Shown one piece after another: positions 25,088 through 33,738 of a DNA stretch of 42,183 bases. How positions within the stretch are numbered: the first letter of the stretch is position 1; each line of letters begins with the position of its first letter. The DNA comes from Bacteroidales bacterium. Lineage in GTDB: Bacteria; Bacteroidota; Bacteroidia; Bacteroidales; UBA932. The notes under the pieces are model-generated. The model made no database searches. It was not told the origin of the DNA and was given only the letters and a program-made list of their open reading frames with translations. The DNA lies in NCBI GenBank assembly GCA_022648545.1, contig JALCMP010000018.1:1-42183 (forward strand), in the 5' to 3' direction. The position numbers and the translations under genes are program-made.

Positions 25088-28087
25088 ATGGCTAAATACA
25101 AATCAGCCTCCAGGATGATTTCCCTCATCGGTATTTTTGTGCTTCTTGCGACATCGGTTTTCGCGCAGGAGATAACCGTTTCCGGGAAAATCATATCCTT
25201 AACTGACAAACAGCCTTTGCCTGGCGTGTCTATATTTGTCAAAGGAACGACCATCGGTACAACTTCCGATATAGACGGGATGTATACTTTGAAAGTGAAA
25301 AAGGGTACGGATCAGCTCCGGTTTTCATGTATGGGATATAAAACCCTTGAAAAAAAATTTTATGGGAACATACTTAATGTTGAAATGGAAGAAGATGTTA
25401 TCGGACTTGATGCTATAATAGCAGTTGGATATACATCCAAGTCCAAGGCCGAGATATCCAGTGCTATTACGACTGTCTCTTCTGACAAACTTACGGATAT
25501 TTCTTCTTCAGATGTTGGCTCCATGCTGCAGGGTAAGGTCTCTGGAGTCTCGGTTTCGAGTTCCAGCGGACAGCCCGGAGAGTCGGCGCAGATTCGTATA
25601 CGCGGAACGGGCTCTATTACTGCACAATCTGATCCTTTATATGTTGTGGACGGTATTGCAGGAGGAGAATTTAATCCAAATGATGTAGAAAGCATTACCG
25701 TATTAAAAGATGCCGGTGCTACTGCCATGTATGGATCAGAAGCTGCAAACGGAGTTATCGTAGTAACTACGAAACATGCTGCAAAAAACGAGGGGATTAT
25801 GGTAAATTTAAAGGCTTATACAGGTATAAAGGTAGCCAATCAGGGTAATTTCGAAATGATGAACGGGCGTGAACTTTATAAAACACAAAGAGAAATGATG
25901 AGTGCTTCTCTATTTTCTCAGTTGCGTCCGATAGAGCTTGCTTCTAGAAATTTCGACTGGGAGAATAAATCCTTTAAGGCCGCACCTATGAGCGATGTTT
26001 TTATGTCGGTCAGTTCCGGAACAAATAAACTCAGATATTATGCGAGTATTGACATGTATAACGAAGATGGTACTTTTATAAAGACCGATTTCCGAAAATT
26101 GAGTTCGCGTATAAATGTTGATGCTGATTTGTCGGATAAGATCAGTCTTAGAACAAGTATATCCCTTACATCTTCAAGGGGAAGTTATCCCGCAAGTTAT
26201 ACATGGCTGGAAGGAGCATATAAGAATATGCCATGGGATAATCCTTATTCTACTACCGGAAGTGGTTATGTTTATATAAACAGTGATACCAGAAGTGATA
26301 ACGGTGAGAAATGGTACGGACAGGACAAAATAAATTTCCTTCAAAGTTCAGAATATAATTTCAACAGATCCAAATATTATGGGATGGTGGGGGATGCTGT
26401 CCTTAAGGTTAACATATTGCCGGGGCTCATATTTACGAGTTCAAACCGTGTTTCAAGTTCCCTGTCTAAAACAGCAAGTTATGTTGATACGAGAACCAAC
26501 GATCCTTCTTGGAACAATGGATATGTTGATAATGTCGTTTATCAGTCAAACAGTGTAGGAACTTCCGATCTGTTGAAGGCAAATTATCATTTTGGAAAAC
26601 ATGCTCTTAGTGGTTTCGTAGGATTTGAATACGGAGAATCTCATTCCGACAATGTTGATGCAAGTGGAACCAATCCTCCGCAGGGACTGAGCGTTCTTAA
26701 CGTTGTTGTCCCCCTTGATGTAAACGGTTATAAAATACCCGGGAAGACTGCATCCTTCCTGTCGCAATTTCAATATAGTTTTGAGAATAAATTATTTGCA
26801 ACTATTTCATATAGAAGGGACGGCTCTTCCATATTCGGACAGAATAATCGCTGGGGAAACTTCCCTGCAGCAGCTGTTTCGTGGCTTGCAAGTCAGGAAA
26901 AATTTTTGAAAAGTTCAAATATTCTAACATATTTAAAATTGCGTGCCAGCTACGGAGTTACCGGCAATTCAAATATAGGGGCATTCAAATATCTGGCTCT
27001 TTATAGCTTTAGTTCTCAATATAACAGTCATGTAGGAGCGATACCGGTGACTCTTTCCAATCCTGATCTGGGATGGGAAACCGCATATATGACCAATTTT
27101 GGAATCGATATGGAATTTTATCACAGAATTAATCTTACAGTCGATTTTTACAATAACGAGAATAAGGATCTTCTTCTGGATGTTCCTGTTTCGTTCTCCA
27201 GCGGCTTCGATTACCAGACCAGAAATGCCGGACATGTTCGCAACAGGGGATTGGAAATAGACGTTTCTACTGTAAATTTCAATAAAAAATTCAAGTGGAA
27301 TACGAGTTTTAACATATCGTTCAATAAAAACAGGGTAATGTCATTGCCTGCCGGGCAGGATTATATACTTCAGACCGTAGACAATGTAAATCAGAAGATA
27401 AGTGTTGGAAAAGACATGTTTACATGGTATATGCCAAAATGGGCCGGAGTAGATTCGGAGAACGGAGATCCTTTATGGGAATGCCAGACTTTGGATGAAA
27501 AGGGAAGAGTTGTTTCCACGGAGCTTACGAATGATTATACTAAGGCTAATCTTCAGGAAGTGGGATCAGCTTCTCCGAAATTTACAGGAGGATTTGATAA
27601 CAATTTTAATTATGGTGGATTCGGATTATCCATAACCACTAATTTCGTTTACGGGAATAAAATATATAATTACGACAGGCAGGAACTCGATTGCGACGGA
27701 GCTTATCCCGGATATAATATGATGAAATTGAAGACGGGCTGGTCGCGTTGGGAGAAAGTCGGTGATCATGCAACTCATCCTAAACTTGTTATGAACGGAA
27801 ACAAGGAATCCAATAAAACTTCTTCCAGATATCTTGAAAACGGAAGTTTCCTGCGGATCAGAAATATCAAGCTGTCTTACGATTTACCGCAATCATGGAT
27901 AAAATCACTCAGACTCTCGTCTGCAAAAGTTTATGTATCGGGAGATAATCTGTTTACATTCACCAAGTTCTCCGGGACGGATCCGGAAGTGAATATGAGG
28001 ACAGAAGAGTGGCAACTTGCAGGGTTTTATCATTCTTCTTACCCTATAAGCAGACAGTATATGTTCGGTATAGAATTGAAGTTTTAA
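25088..28087 (+). CDS. SusC-like TonB-dependent outer-membrane transporter
   Basis: A 999-residue protein with signal peptide (ISLIGIFVLLATSVFAQ), an N-terminal carboxypeptidase-regulatory-like domain (about 29-105, SGKIISLTDKQPLPGVSIFVKG), a plug domain (about 115-225, IRGTGSITAQSDPLYVVDGI, SITVLKDAGATAMYGSEAANGV) and a long beta-barrel ending in the aromatic YPISRQYMFGIELKF. It imports oligosaccharides across the outer membrane together with the SusD-like lid encoded next. It follows the second GH36 gene by 23 nt within the same operon. No plug or barrel region appears broken. Confidence 0.97.
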   Translation: MAKYKSASRMISLIGIFVLLATSVFAQEITVSGKIISLTDKQPLPGVSIFVKGTTIGTTSDIDGMYTLKVKKGTDQLRFSCMGYKTLEKKFYGNILNVEMEEDVIGLDAIIAVGYTSKSKAEISSAITTVSSDKLTDISSSDVGSMLQGKVSGVSVSSSSGQPGESAQIRIRGTGSITAQSDPLYVVDGIAGGEFNPNDVESITVLKDAGATAMYGSEAANGVIVVTTKHAAKNEGIMVNLKAYTGIKVANQGNFEMMNGRELYKTQREMMSASLFSQLRPIELASRNFDWENKSFKAAPMSDVFMSVSSGTNKLRYYASIDMYNEDGTFIKTDFRKLSSRINVDADLSDKISLRTSISLTSSRGSYPASYTWLEGAYKNMPWDNPYSTTGSGYVYINSDTRSDNGEKWYGQDKINFLQSSEYNFNRSKYYGMVGDAVLKVNILPGLIFTSSNRVSSSLSKTASYVDTRTNDPSWNNGYVDNVVYQSNSVGTSDLLKANYHFGKHALSGFVGFEYGESHSDNVDASGTNPPQGLSVLNVVVPLDVNGYKIPGKTASFLSQFQYSFENKLFATISYRRDGSSIFGQNNRWGNFPAAAVSWLASQEKFLKSSNILTYLKLRASYGVTGNSNIGAFKYLALYSFSSQYNSHVGAIPVTLSNPDLGWETAYMTNFGIDMEFYHRINLTVDFYNNENKDLLLDVPVSFSSGFDYQTRNAGHVRNRGLEIDVSTVNFNKKFKWNTSFNISFNKNRVMSLPAGQDYILQTVDNVNQKISVGKDMFTWYMPKWAGVDSENGDPLWECQTLDEKGRVVSTELTNDYTKANLQEVGSASPKFTGGFDNNFNYGGFGLSITTNFVYGNKIYNYDRQELDCDGAYPGYNMMKLKTGWSRWEKVGDHATHPKLVMNGNKESNKTSSRYLENGSFLRIRNIKLSYDLPQSWIKSLRLSSAKVYVSGDNLFTFTKFSGTDPEVNMRTEEWQLAGFYHSSYPISRQYMFGIELKF

Positions 28088-28103
28088 TTAAAAACTTAAT
28101 ATT

Positions 28104-29789
28104 ATGAATATTTCTAAAATAAAAATATTTTTTGCTCTCGGACTATTTTTTATGGGAATTTACTCCTGTGATTTGGGAGTAAGTCCGTCGGACAGTATAT
28201 CAACATCAAAAATGCAGGATCCCTCGAGTATCGTTTATGCTACCGACGGCAATTATTCAATGATGAAGGATATTCTGGAATTCCAGGGCAGCGAAAATGA
28301 CGGTAATACCTATGTAAGACATCTTACGCAATTGTGCGAATTCAACGGCGACAATACTTGCCTTAGCGGACGTACTTCCGATCCATTATATGAAACGGCT
28401 ACTTATAAACTGGATGCTACAATGAGCAATATAAGCTATTTCTGGTGGTGCGCTTACAAAATAATTTACGGAGCCAACAATATAATAGCAAGTGTAAGCG
28501 AGAGCGACGATCATTCAATGAACGAACTTCTTGGCGAAAATTATTTCCTGAGGGCCATGTGCCATTTCGATCTGGTACGCCTGTTCGCCCGTCCTTATAA
28601 TCAGGGACGCGATAATCCTGGAGTAGTACTTATGGATTCCCCTGTAAAGGAGAGCGTTACACGCGCAACTGTGGGAGAGGTCTATGATCTGATAGTAAGC
28701 GATCTTCAGAGAGCGTCATCTCTTATGCAGCAGAAGTACAGCAGGGGAAATTCATATGCGAATCAGGCTGCAGCTCTAGCTCTCCTTTCCAGAGTATATC
28801 TTTATATGGGAGAAAATGAGAAAGTTGTGGAAACGGCGGACAAGGTTTTCGATCTGGTGCCGATATCTAATTTGGAACCTACATCGACCTTCCCGGATTA
28901 TTTTGCAAATGCTCTTTCTTCGAGTGAAACATTATTTGCCGTTGCTCATACGGCTGCCGATAACAAGGGACAGGCTTCCATAGGATCAATGTATCTGAAT
29001 GACGGAATAGGCTGGGGCGAAGTCTATGCTTCAGAATCTTATCTGGATCTGCTGGAACAATATCCCGAAGATGTGAGAAATAAATTCATAAGACCTGTCT
29101 ATACTTATGACGGCAGCGGCAAACATAAATATTGGATTTATTATTCTGTGTTGAACATCGATAATAATAATCTGGAAGATGTGAATTACGAAGTTACATA
29201 TGATACATCTGCTGGGAGATATAAGTTTACGGACGAAAACGGCAATATCGTATATGTAAATAAGAGCACATCGGAAGGGAAGGATGTTTATTCTATTGTT
29301 CTTAATGGTAAAACGCAAATTGTACATTTTGGATATGAAATGGATGAGCGCAACGGTTATCCTAAATATTATGTGTTGAAATATTCTTATCAGGATGACG
29401 ATCCCATGTTAAGTTCTCCTGTAATATTACGCCTGGCCGAAGTCGTCCTGAACAGAGCAGAAGCTTATGCAAAACTAGGAAAAACCGATGAAGCACTTGC
29501 CGATGTAAATACTATTAGAGAAAGGGCAGGATTAAGCGGAGATGAATTGTTCTCTAGCACAAATATGCATGGATATGATAATGTGCTTGATGTTGTTCTC
29601 GACGAGCGCAGACTCGAACTTGCTTTCGAAGGACAAAGAGCGTTCGACGTATTTCGCAACGGCAAAAGTCTGGACAGAAGATATCCCGGAGTTCAGCCGG
29701 CTGTAGTAATAAGTCCCGATGATGAGAGAATAATAAATTATATTCCTCAGAGCGAGATTCTCGTTAGTAATATAGAACAGAATCCATAA
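28104..29789 (+). CDS. SusD/RagB-family surface glycan-binding lipoprotein
   Basis: A 561-residue lipoprotein (lipobox GIYSC, Cys22) starting 16 nt after the SusC stop. It has SusD_RagB features: SYFWWCAYKIIYGANNI, LGENYFLRAMCHFDLVRLFARPY, TPR-like helices with NQAAALALLSRVYLYMGENEKV, and the C-terminal VILRLAEVVLNRAEAYAKLGKTDEAL, VNTIRERAG and DERRLELAFEGQRAFD segments. It forms the hinged lid of the SusC transporter and binds the incoming glycan. Surface-exposed aromatic residues will set specificity and cannot be assigned from sequence alone. Confidence 0.96.
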   Translation: MNISKIKIFFALGLFFMGIYSCDLGVSPSDSISTSKMQDPSSIVYATDGNYSMMKDILEFQGSENDGNTYVRHLTQLCEFNGDNTCLSGRTSDPLYETATYKLDATMSNISYFWWCAYKIIYGANNIIASVSESDDHSMNELLGENYFLRAMCHFDLVRLFARPYNQGRDNPGVVLMDSPVKESVTRATVGEVYDLIVSDLQRASSLMQQKYSRGNSYANQAAALALLSRVYLYMGENEKVVETADKVFDLVPISNLEPTSTFPDYFANALSSSETLFAVAHTAADNKGQASIGSMYLNDGIGWGEVYASESYLDLLEQYPEDVRNKFIRPVYTYDGSGKHKYWIYYSVLNIDNNNLEDVNYEVTYDTSAGRYKFTDENGNIVYVNKSTSEGKDVYSIVLNGKTQIVHFGYEMDERNGYPKYYVLKYSYQDDDPMLSSPVILRLAEVVLNRAEAYAKLGKTDEALADVNTIRERAGLSGDELFSSTNMHGYDNVLDVVLDERRLELAFEGQRAFDVFRNGKSLDRRYPGVQPAVVISPDDERIINYIPQSEILVSNIEQNP

Positions 29790-29826
29790 TAGAATTAAAT
29801 GATCTTGATAGCTAAAAACATTTTTA

Positions 29827-30738
29827 ATGAAAATAATTAATAAAATATCGATTATATCGGGCGTAATCCTGTCGGGAATATTGATTTTGATTTGTATTGC
29901 GTCCTGCGGCAAAAACGAAACCTTTGATCCGGTAGCATATTTTACTTATGAAACTGACGGTATGAACGTCGTTTTTACGGACGGTTCCCTGGATGCCAGT
30001 ACATATAGCTGGGATTTTGGAGACGGTACTAATTCTTCTGAGCAAAATCCATCCCATACATATTCAACTGGCGGCAAGTATACGGTAACACTTAATGTTG
30101 CAGGCAAGGGGGGACATGATAGTGCAAGCAAGAACGTTTCACTTACGATTCCCGGGAAAATAACCATAGACGGAGATTTTTCCGACTGGGATCAGATAAC
30201 GGCACTGGTTGCATGTGATAAAGATTCCGGTACTCCTTCGTTGGAAATATTTAAAATATATGCCGATGACAATAATATTTACTTTTATTTGAAAATGGCT
30301 TCCGGATATACTGACGGAGTCCTGGATATGATGCTTGATACGGACTTTGATTCTACTACGGGAAATCACAGCTGGATGTGGGATGCCGGATGTGGTGTGG
30401 ATTATCTCATAGAAGGAGAGATCTTTTCCGATAAGGATGCCGCAATGTATAAATATACAGGACAGGATGGTTCAGGCGATTGGTCATGGGAAGAAGTTGT
30501 AGCAGCCGGATCCAATCTTATTAATGCAGCCGATCCTGTGACTTCCGACGGAACTACCAAATTTGAATTTTCAATTCCTAAAGAACTGATTATCAATTTG
30601 TCTTCTACAGGTATAGGAGTGGGGCTTAATCTTATGAATTCATCTTGGTCTTCGGTTGGAATTCTTCCTTCTCCGGAAGGTGGTTATACTACGGCGGATT
30701 ATAATTTTGCAAATGAAAGTCTGACGGTTAATTTATAA
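29827..30738 (+). CDS. PKD-domain lipoprotein with C-terminal DOMON/CBM9-like domain
   Basis: A 303-residue lipoprotein (lipobox IASC, Cys27). Residues about 36-105 form a PKD domain (STYSWDFGDGT, HTYSTGGKYTVTLNV). The rest begins ITIDGDFSDWDQI and continues as a beta-rich module with several Trp (HSWMWDAG, GDWSWEE), resembling the carbohydrate-binding modules that often start with an IDG-DW motif. It sits where SusE/SusF-type surface glycan-binding proteins are found, directly after SusD, so a surface binding role for the target glycan is the natural inference. The next gene's ATG overlaps its stop by one base. Confidence 0.8.
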   Translation: MKIINKISIISGVILSGILILICIASCGKNETFDPVAYFTYETDGMNVVFTDGSLDASTYSWDFGDGTNSSEQNPSHTYSTGGKYTVTLNVAGKGGHDSASKNVSLTIPGKITIDGDFSDWDQITALVACDKDSGTPSLEIFKIYADDNNIYFYLKMASGYTDGVLDMMLDTDFDSTTGNHSWMWDAGCGVDYLIEGEIFSDKDAAMYKYTGQDGSGDWSWEEVVAAGSNLINAADPVTSDGTTKFEFSIPKELIINLSSTGIGVGLNLMNSSWSSVGILPSPEGGYTTADYNFANESLTVNL

Positions 30739-32159
30739 TGCGTAAGAATATACATAGGTCCGGATTGTTGTCGTTGAGACATTCCGGACCATTTTTATTT
30801 TTTCTGTCGTGTTACCTGTTATTGTCTGCATGCGGTTCTAAAAGTGATTCGCAAAATAAATTAGCAGGCAACATAATCATTAAATACGAAGAGGATACTT
30901 TCGTATTTGCAAATCCCGACAGAGGCTTCTATATCCCCAAGGAGTGGAATTCTGAAAACGATTCTCCCTTGAATGATAAAAAACTGGAAACTATACGAGA
31001 TTTTTACAAAACCTCGCTTATAATGGCGGAGTATAAATTTCACGGTTATCAAAACCAGCGGTTATCTGACAAATGGCTCTCCCTTATAAAGGAGAATTTT
31101 GATACTATGAGAAGAAACGGCTTCAAATGTATATTGAGGTTCGCCTATACCGACGATACACTGGAAAAGCCATGGGATGCTGACGAAAGCACGGTTCTTG
31201 AACATATCTCGCAGTTGAAGCCTTTGCTTCAGACGAATGCCGATGTTATTTCTACAATGCAGGCGGGCTTTATAGGAGTATGGGGAGAATGGTATTATTC
31301 TTCTTATTTTGGATTTCCTGATGCGGATTACACTAAACGTAAAAAAGTTATAGAAGCTCTGCTTGATGCTCTTCCCGCATGCCGGATGATAGCCGTCAGG
31401 ACGCCTGCATTGAAAATGGGTGTACTGGATCTTTCGGAATATGACACGCTTACAGCGTCAGAAGCGTATGGAAATAAATCTATTGCTCGCATAGCACATC
31501 ACAACGATGCTTTTCTTTCCACATACAACGATATGGGAACTTATGATAATTTGAAGGCAGACAAGAATTATCTGGAGCATGATTCAAAATATCTTGCTGT
31601 TGGAGGCGAAACCGATATGCTTTCTTCATATTCGAAAAAAGACAATGCTCTTAAAGAAATGGCCCGCTTCCATTGGTCCTATCTTAACATGGTTTATCAT
31701 CCCGATGTTATCAAATCATGGAAAACGCAGGGATGTTTTAATGAAATAGCGCGGCGTCTTGGATATCGTTTTAGATTGATAGAGGGAGAGTATACTGAAA
31801 ATCCTAAATCAGGTTCGGACTTTGATATTTGTCTGGAAATAGCAAACGATGGTTTTGCCGCTCCATTCAATGCTCATGACGTAAAGTTTGTACTCAAAAA
31901 TAAATCTACCGGAGGCGAAATAGTAGTAAATACTAACGAAGATCCGCGTTTCTGGTTCGGCGGCGGTATTATTGAAGTATCTAATGTCATAAATATAGAT
32001 AGCCGTTTCGTTCCCGGGGATTATGATTTATACATTGCCATTACCGATCCGTGCGATTCCCTGAGAGAAAATCCTTTTTATAATATAAGATTTGCGAATA
32101 AAGGAATATGGAATACGGAAACAGGATATAATTTTCTTTTTACCATATCAATAAAGTAA
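30738..32159 (+). CDS. DUF4874/DUF4832 lipoprotein, possible glycoside hydrolase
   Basis: A 473-residue lipoprotein (lipobox LLSAC, Cys32). Residues about 45-210 match the DUF4874 pattern (ANPDRGFY near the start, then a barrel-like GFKCILRFAY, GFIGVWGEWYYSS with Glu184) and the remainder DUF4832 (YLAVGGETDM, FHWSYLNMVYHPDV, then a C-terminal beta-sandwich from about residue 350). The conserved acidic residues on barrel-like strands (RFAYTDD, WGEW, GGETDM) look like a retaining or inverting glycosidase site, but I know of no activity assigned to these DUFs and state this as inference. The gene is translationally coupled to the PKD gene and belongs to the PUL operon. Confidence 0.78.
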   Translation: MRKNIHRSGLLSLRHSGPFLFFLSCYLLLSACGSKSDSQNKLAGNIIIKYEEDTFVFANPDRGFYIPKEWNSENDSPLNDKKLETIRDFYKTSLIMAEYKFHGYQNQRLSDKWLSLIKENFDTMRRNGFKCILRFAYTDDTLEKPWDADESTVLEHISQLKPLLQTNADVISTMQAGFIGVWGEWYYSSYFGFPDADYTKRKKVIEALLDALPACRMIAVRTPALKMGVLDLSEYDTLTASEAYGNKSIARIAHHNDAFLSTYNDMGTYDNLKADKNYLEHDSKYLAVGGETDMLSSYSKKDNALKEMARFHWSYLNMVYHPDVIKSWKTQGCFNEIARRLGYRFRLIEGEYTENPKSGSDFDICLEIANDGFAAPFNAHDVKFVLKNKSTGGEIVVNTNEDPRFWFGGGIIEVSNVINIDSRFVPGDYDLYIAITDPCDSLRENPFYNIRFANKGIWNTETGYNFLFTISIK

Positions 32160-32162
32160 ATC

Positions 32163-33371
32163 ATGAAGAGGTTTGCATGTTTTCTGTTTTTTATATGTTT
32201 TTCGGTGCACCTTTTGGCTGAAGAAAGATTCCTAAAAAGACCCTACAGTATGTCTCCAACAGATTCATCCATTAGAATAGTTTGGGAAACCCCGGAAAGC
32301 AGTCCTGCAATTAGTATTGTGAAATACGGAACAACGCCAGATTTGAAATCAACAGTCAGGGGGCCTGCCGGGCGTCGTATAAAGGGTGAGGGGTATATCC
32401 ATGAAGTTGTAATAACTGGACTTGATCCTTTTACAAGGTATTACTATAAAGTAGGAGACGGTGATATTTTTAGTGATGTGTGTGAAACAAAAACAGCTCC
32501 GTCCAAAGGGATGTCGTTCAGAATTCTTTCCCTTGGGGATATTCACAATGACAGCGGAGGAGTATGGCGTAAGTTGTGTGGAAAATTGATCGGTGAGAGG
32601 ATGGATCTGACGGTATTTCTTGGTGATTTTGTAAACAACGGTTCAAGAAGGGACGAGTGGAACGACGGATTTTTCGTTCCTGGTTATCCTTTGCTTGCAA
32701 AATGTCCGATCATAAGTACCATAGGGAATCACGAAACTGCTTTCGGTTCCAGCACTTATTATGACTATTTTTCCCTTCCGGAGCATCCTGCAAACGGTGA
32801 CGATCCCGAATCATATTACGGAATGAACTATGGAGATGTGAAAATAATAGCCGTAAATCTCAATGACGACGATTACAGTCCTGCTTTTTCTTCCGGTTCC
32901 CATCAACTGGCATGGCTTGATAATGAAATAAAAAACGATGATTCAAAATGGATTTTTATTTTCTCACATGTGAATGTCATTTCTACTGGGTTCCACGGGC
33001 AATGGTCAGATAATCAAAAAAAATATATCAAGCCTCTTCTTGAAAAATATTCCCAGAAAGGGAAAAATATCATTTTTTTTGCCGGGGATGAACATAACTT
33101 TGAACATCTTTATGATAAAGGTGTTAATTATTTTCGTCCCGGTTCAGCAAATAATATAATAAGAGGCCGCTTTAATATGTCGGATTCTCCTTTTTCTGTA
33201 TTTTTTAAAGCTACGGCCGGATATTCCACAATCGATTTACTTAAAAATGGAACAAAAGTAAGAGTTGCAGCACATGATATTACCGGAAAGATATTTTACG
33301 ATGTTGAATTTACTGCCGGTCCTAAAGCATTCATAAAAGAACAAAATCGGACCGGGGGGATAATCTATTAA
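32163..33371 (+). CDS. Exported purple-acid-phosphatase-like metallophosphoesterase
   Basis: A 402-residue protein with signal peptide (about 1-19), an N-terminal fibronectin-III-like domain typical of purple acid phosphatases (about 27-112, SIRIVWETPE, GLDPFTRYYYKVGDG) and a calcineurin-like catalytic domain: GDIH (Asp126, His128), FLGDFVN (Asp155), GNHE (Asn189, His190), FSHVN and GDEHNFEH. The dinuclear metal site appears complete. It is the last gene of the PUL operon, 3 nt after the DUF4832 gene, and its final 4 nt overlap the convergent DUF3467 gene. A role in removing phosphate from decorated glycans is plausible given location, but not shown. Confidence 0.9.
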   Translation: MKRFACFLFFICFSVHLLAEERFLKRPYSMSPTDSSIRIVWETPESSPAISIVKYGTTPDLKSTVRGPAGRRIKGEGYIHEVVITGLDPFTRYYYKVGDGDIFSDVCETKTAPSKGMSFRILSLGDIHNDSGGVWRKLCGKLIGERMDLTVFLGDFVNNGSRRDEWNDGFFVPGYPLLAKCPIISTIGNHETAFGSSTYYDYFSLPEHPANGDDPESYYGMNYGDVKIIAVNLNDDDYSPAFSSGSHQLAWLDNEIKNDDSKWIFIFSHVNVISTGFHGQWSDNQKKYIKPLLEKYSQKGKNIIFFAGDEHNFEHLYDKGVNYFRPGSANNIIRGRFNMSDSPFSVFFKATAGYSTIDLLKNGTKVRVAAHDITGKIFYDVEFTAGPKAFIKEQNRTGGIIY

Positions 33372-33688
33372 GCTTCTCCTTTCGGCCCTGTTATGGGCGG
33401 AATTATATTACCAAAAGGACTCGTATTGTTCTGCCCGTTTTTTATCTGTTCGTCGAATTTTCGGATATTCTCCCCAAGGGCGCTGTAAAGCCGTTTTGCA
33501 TTATCCGGCGTAAGTATAATACGGCTTTTTACCTTGGCCTTGGCAATTCCGGGAACCAGGCGTACGAAATCTATTATGAATTCCGATTGCGAATGAGCGA
33601 TTATTGCCAGATTAGAATATATTCCTTGCGCTATGTCTTCCGGGAGCTCAATATTTATGCTTCCGTTTTTACGGTTTTCGTTTTCCAT
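33368..33688 (-). CDS. DUF3467 family protein
   Basis: A 106-residue soluble protein without signal peptide. It matches the DUF3467 pattern: an N-terminal strand NIELPEDIAQGIYSNLAIIAHSQSEFIIDFV, then a VKSRIILTPDNAKRLYSALGENI segment and a disordered Pro/Gly-rich tail. The function of this widespread small family is unknown to me. It lies 50 nt downstream of the alpha/beta hydrolase gene on the same strand and may share its transcript. It overlaps the PUL's last gene tail to tail by 4 nt, with no terminator visible between them. Confidence 0.85.
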   Translation of the reverse strand: MENENRKNGSINIELPEDIAQGIYSNLAIIAHSQSEFIIDFVRLVPGIAKAKVKSRIILTPDNAKRLYSALGENIRKFDEQIKNGQNNTSPFGNIIPPITGPKGEA

Positions 33689-33738
33689 TATTTTTCTGTT
33701 TTATTATTTGATTATACGGTTTTATCTTTTATTGAATG

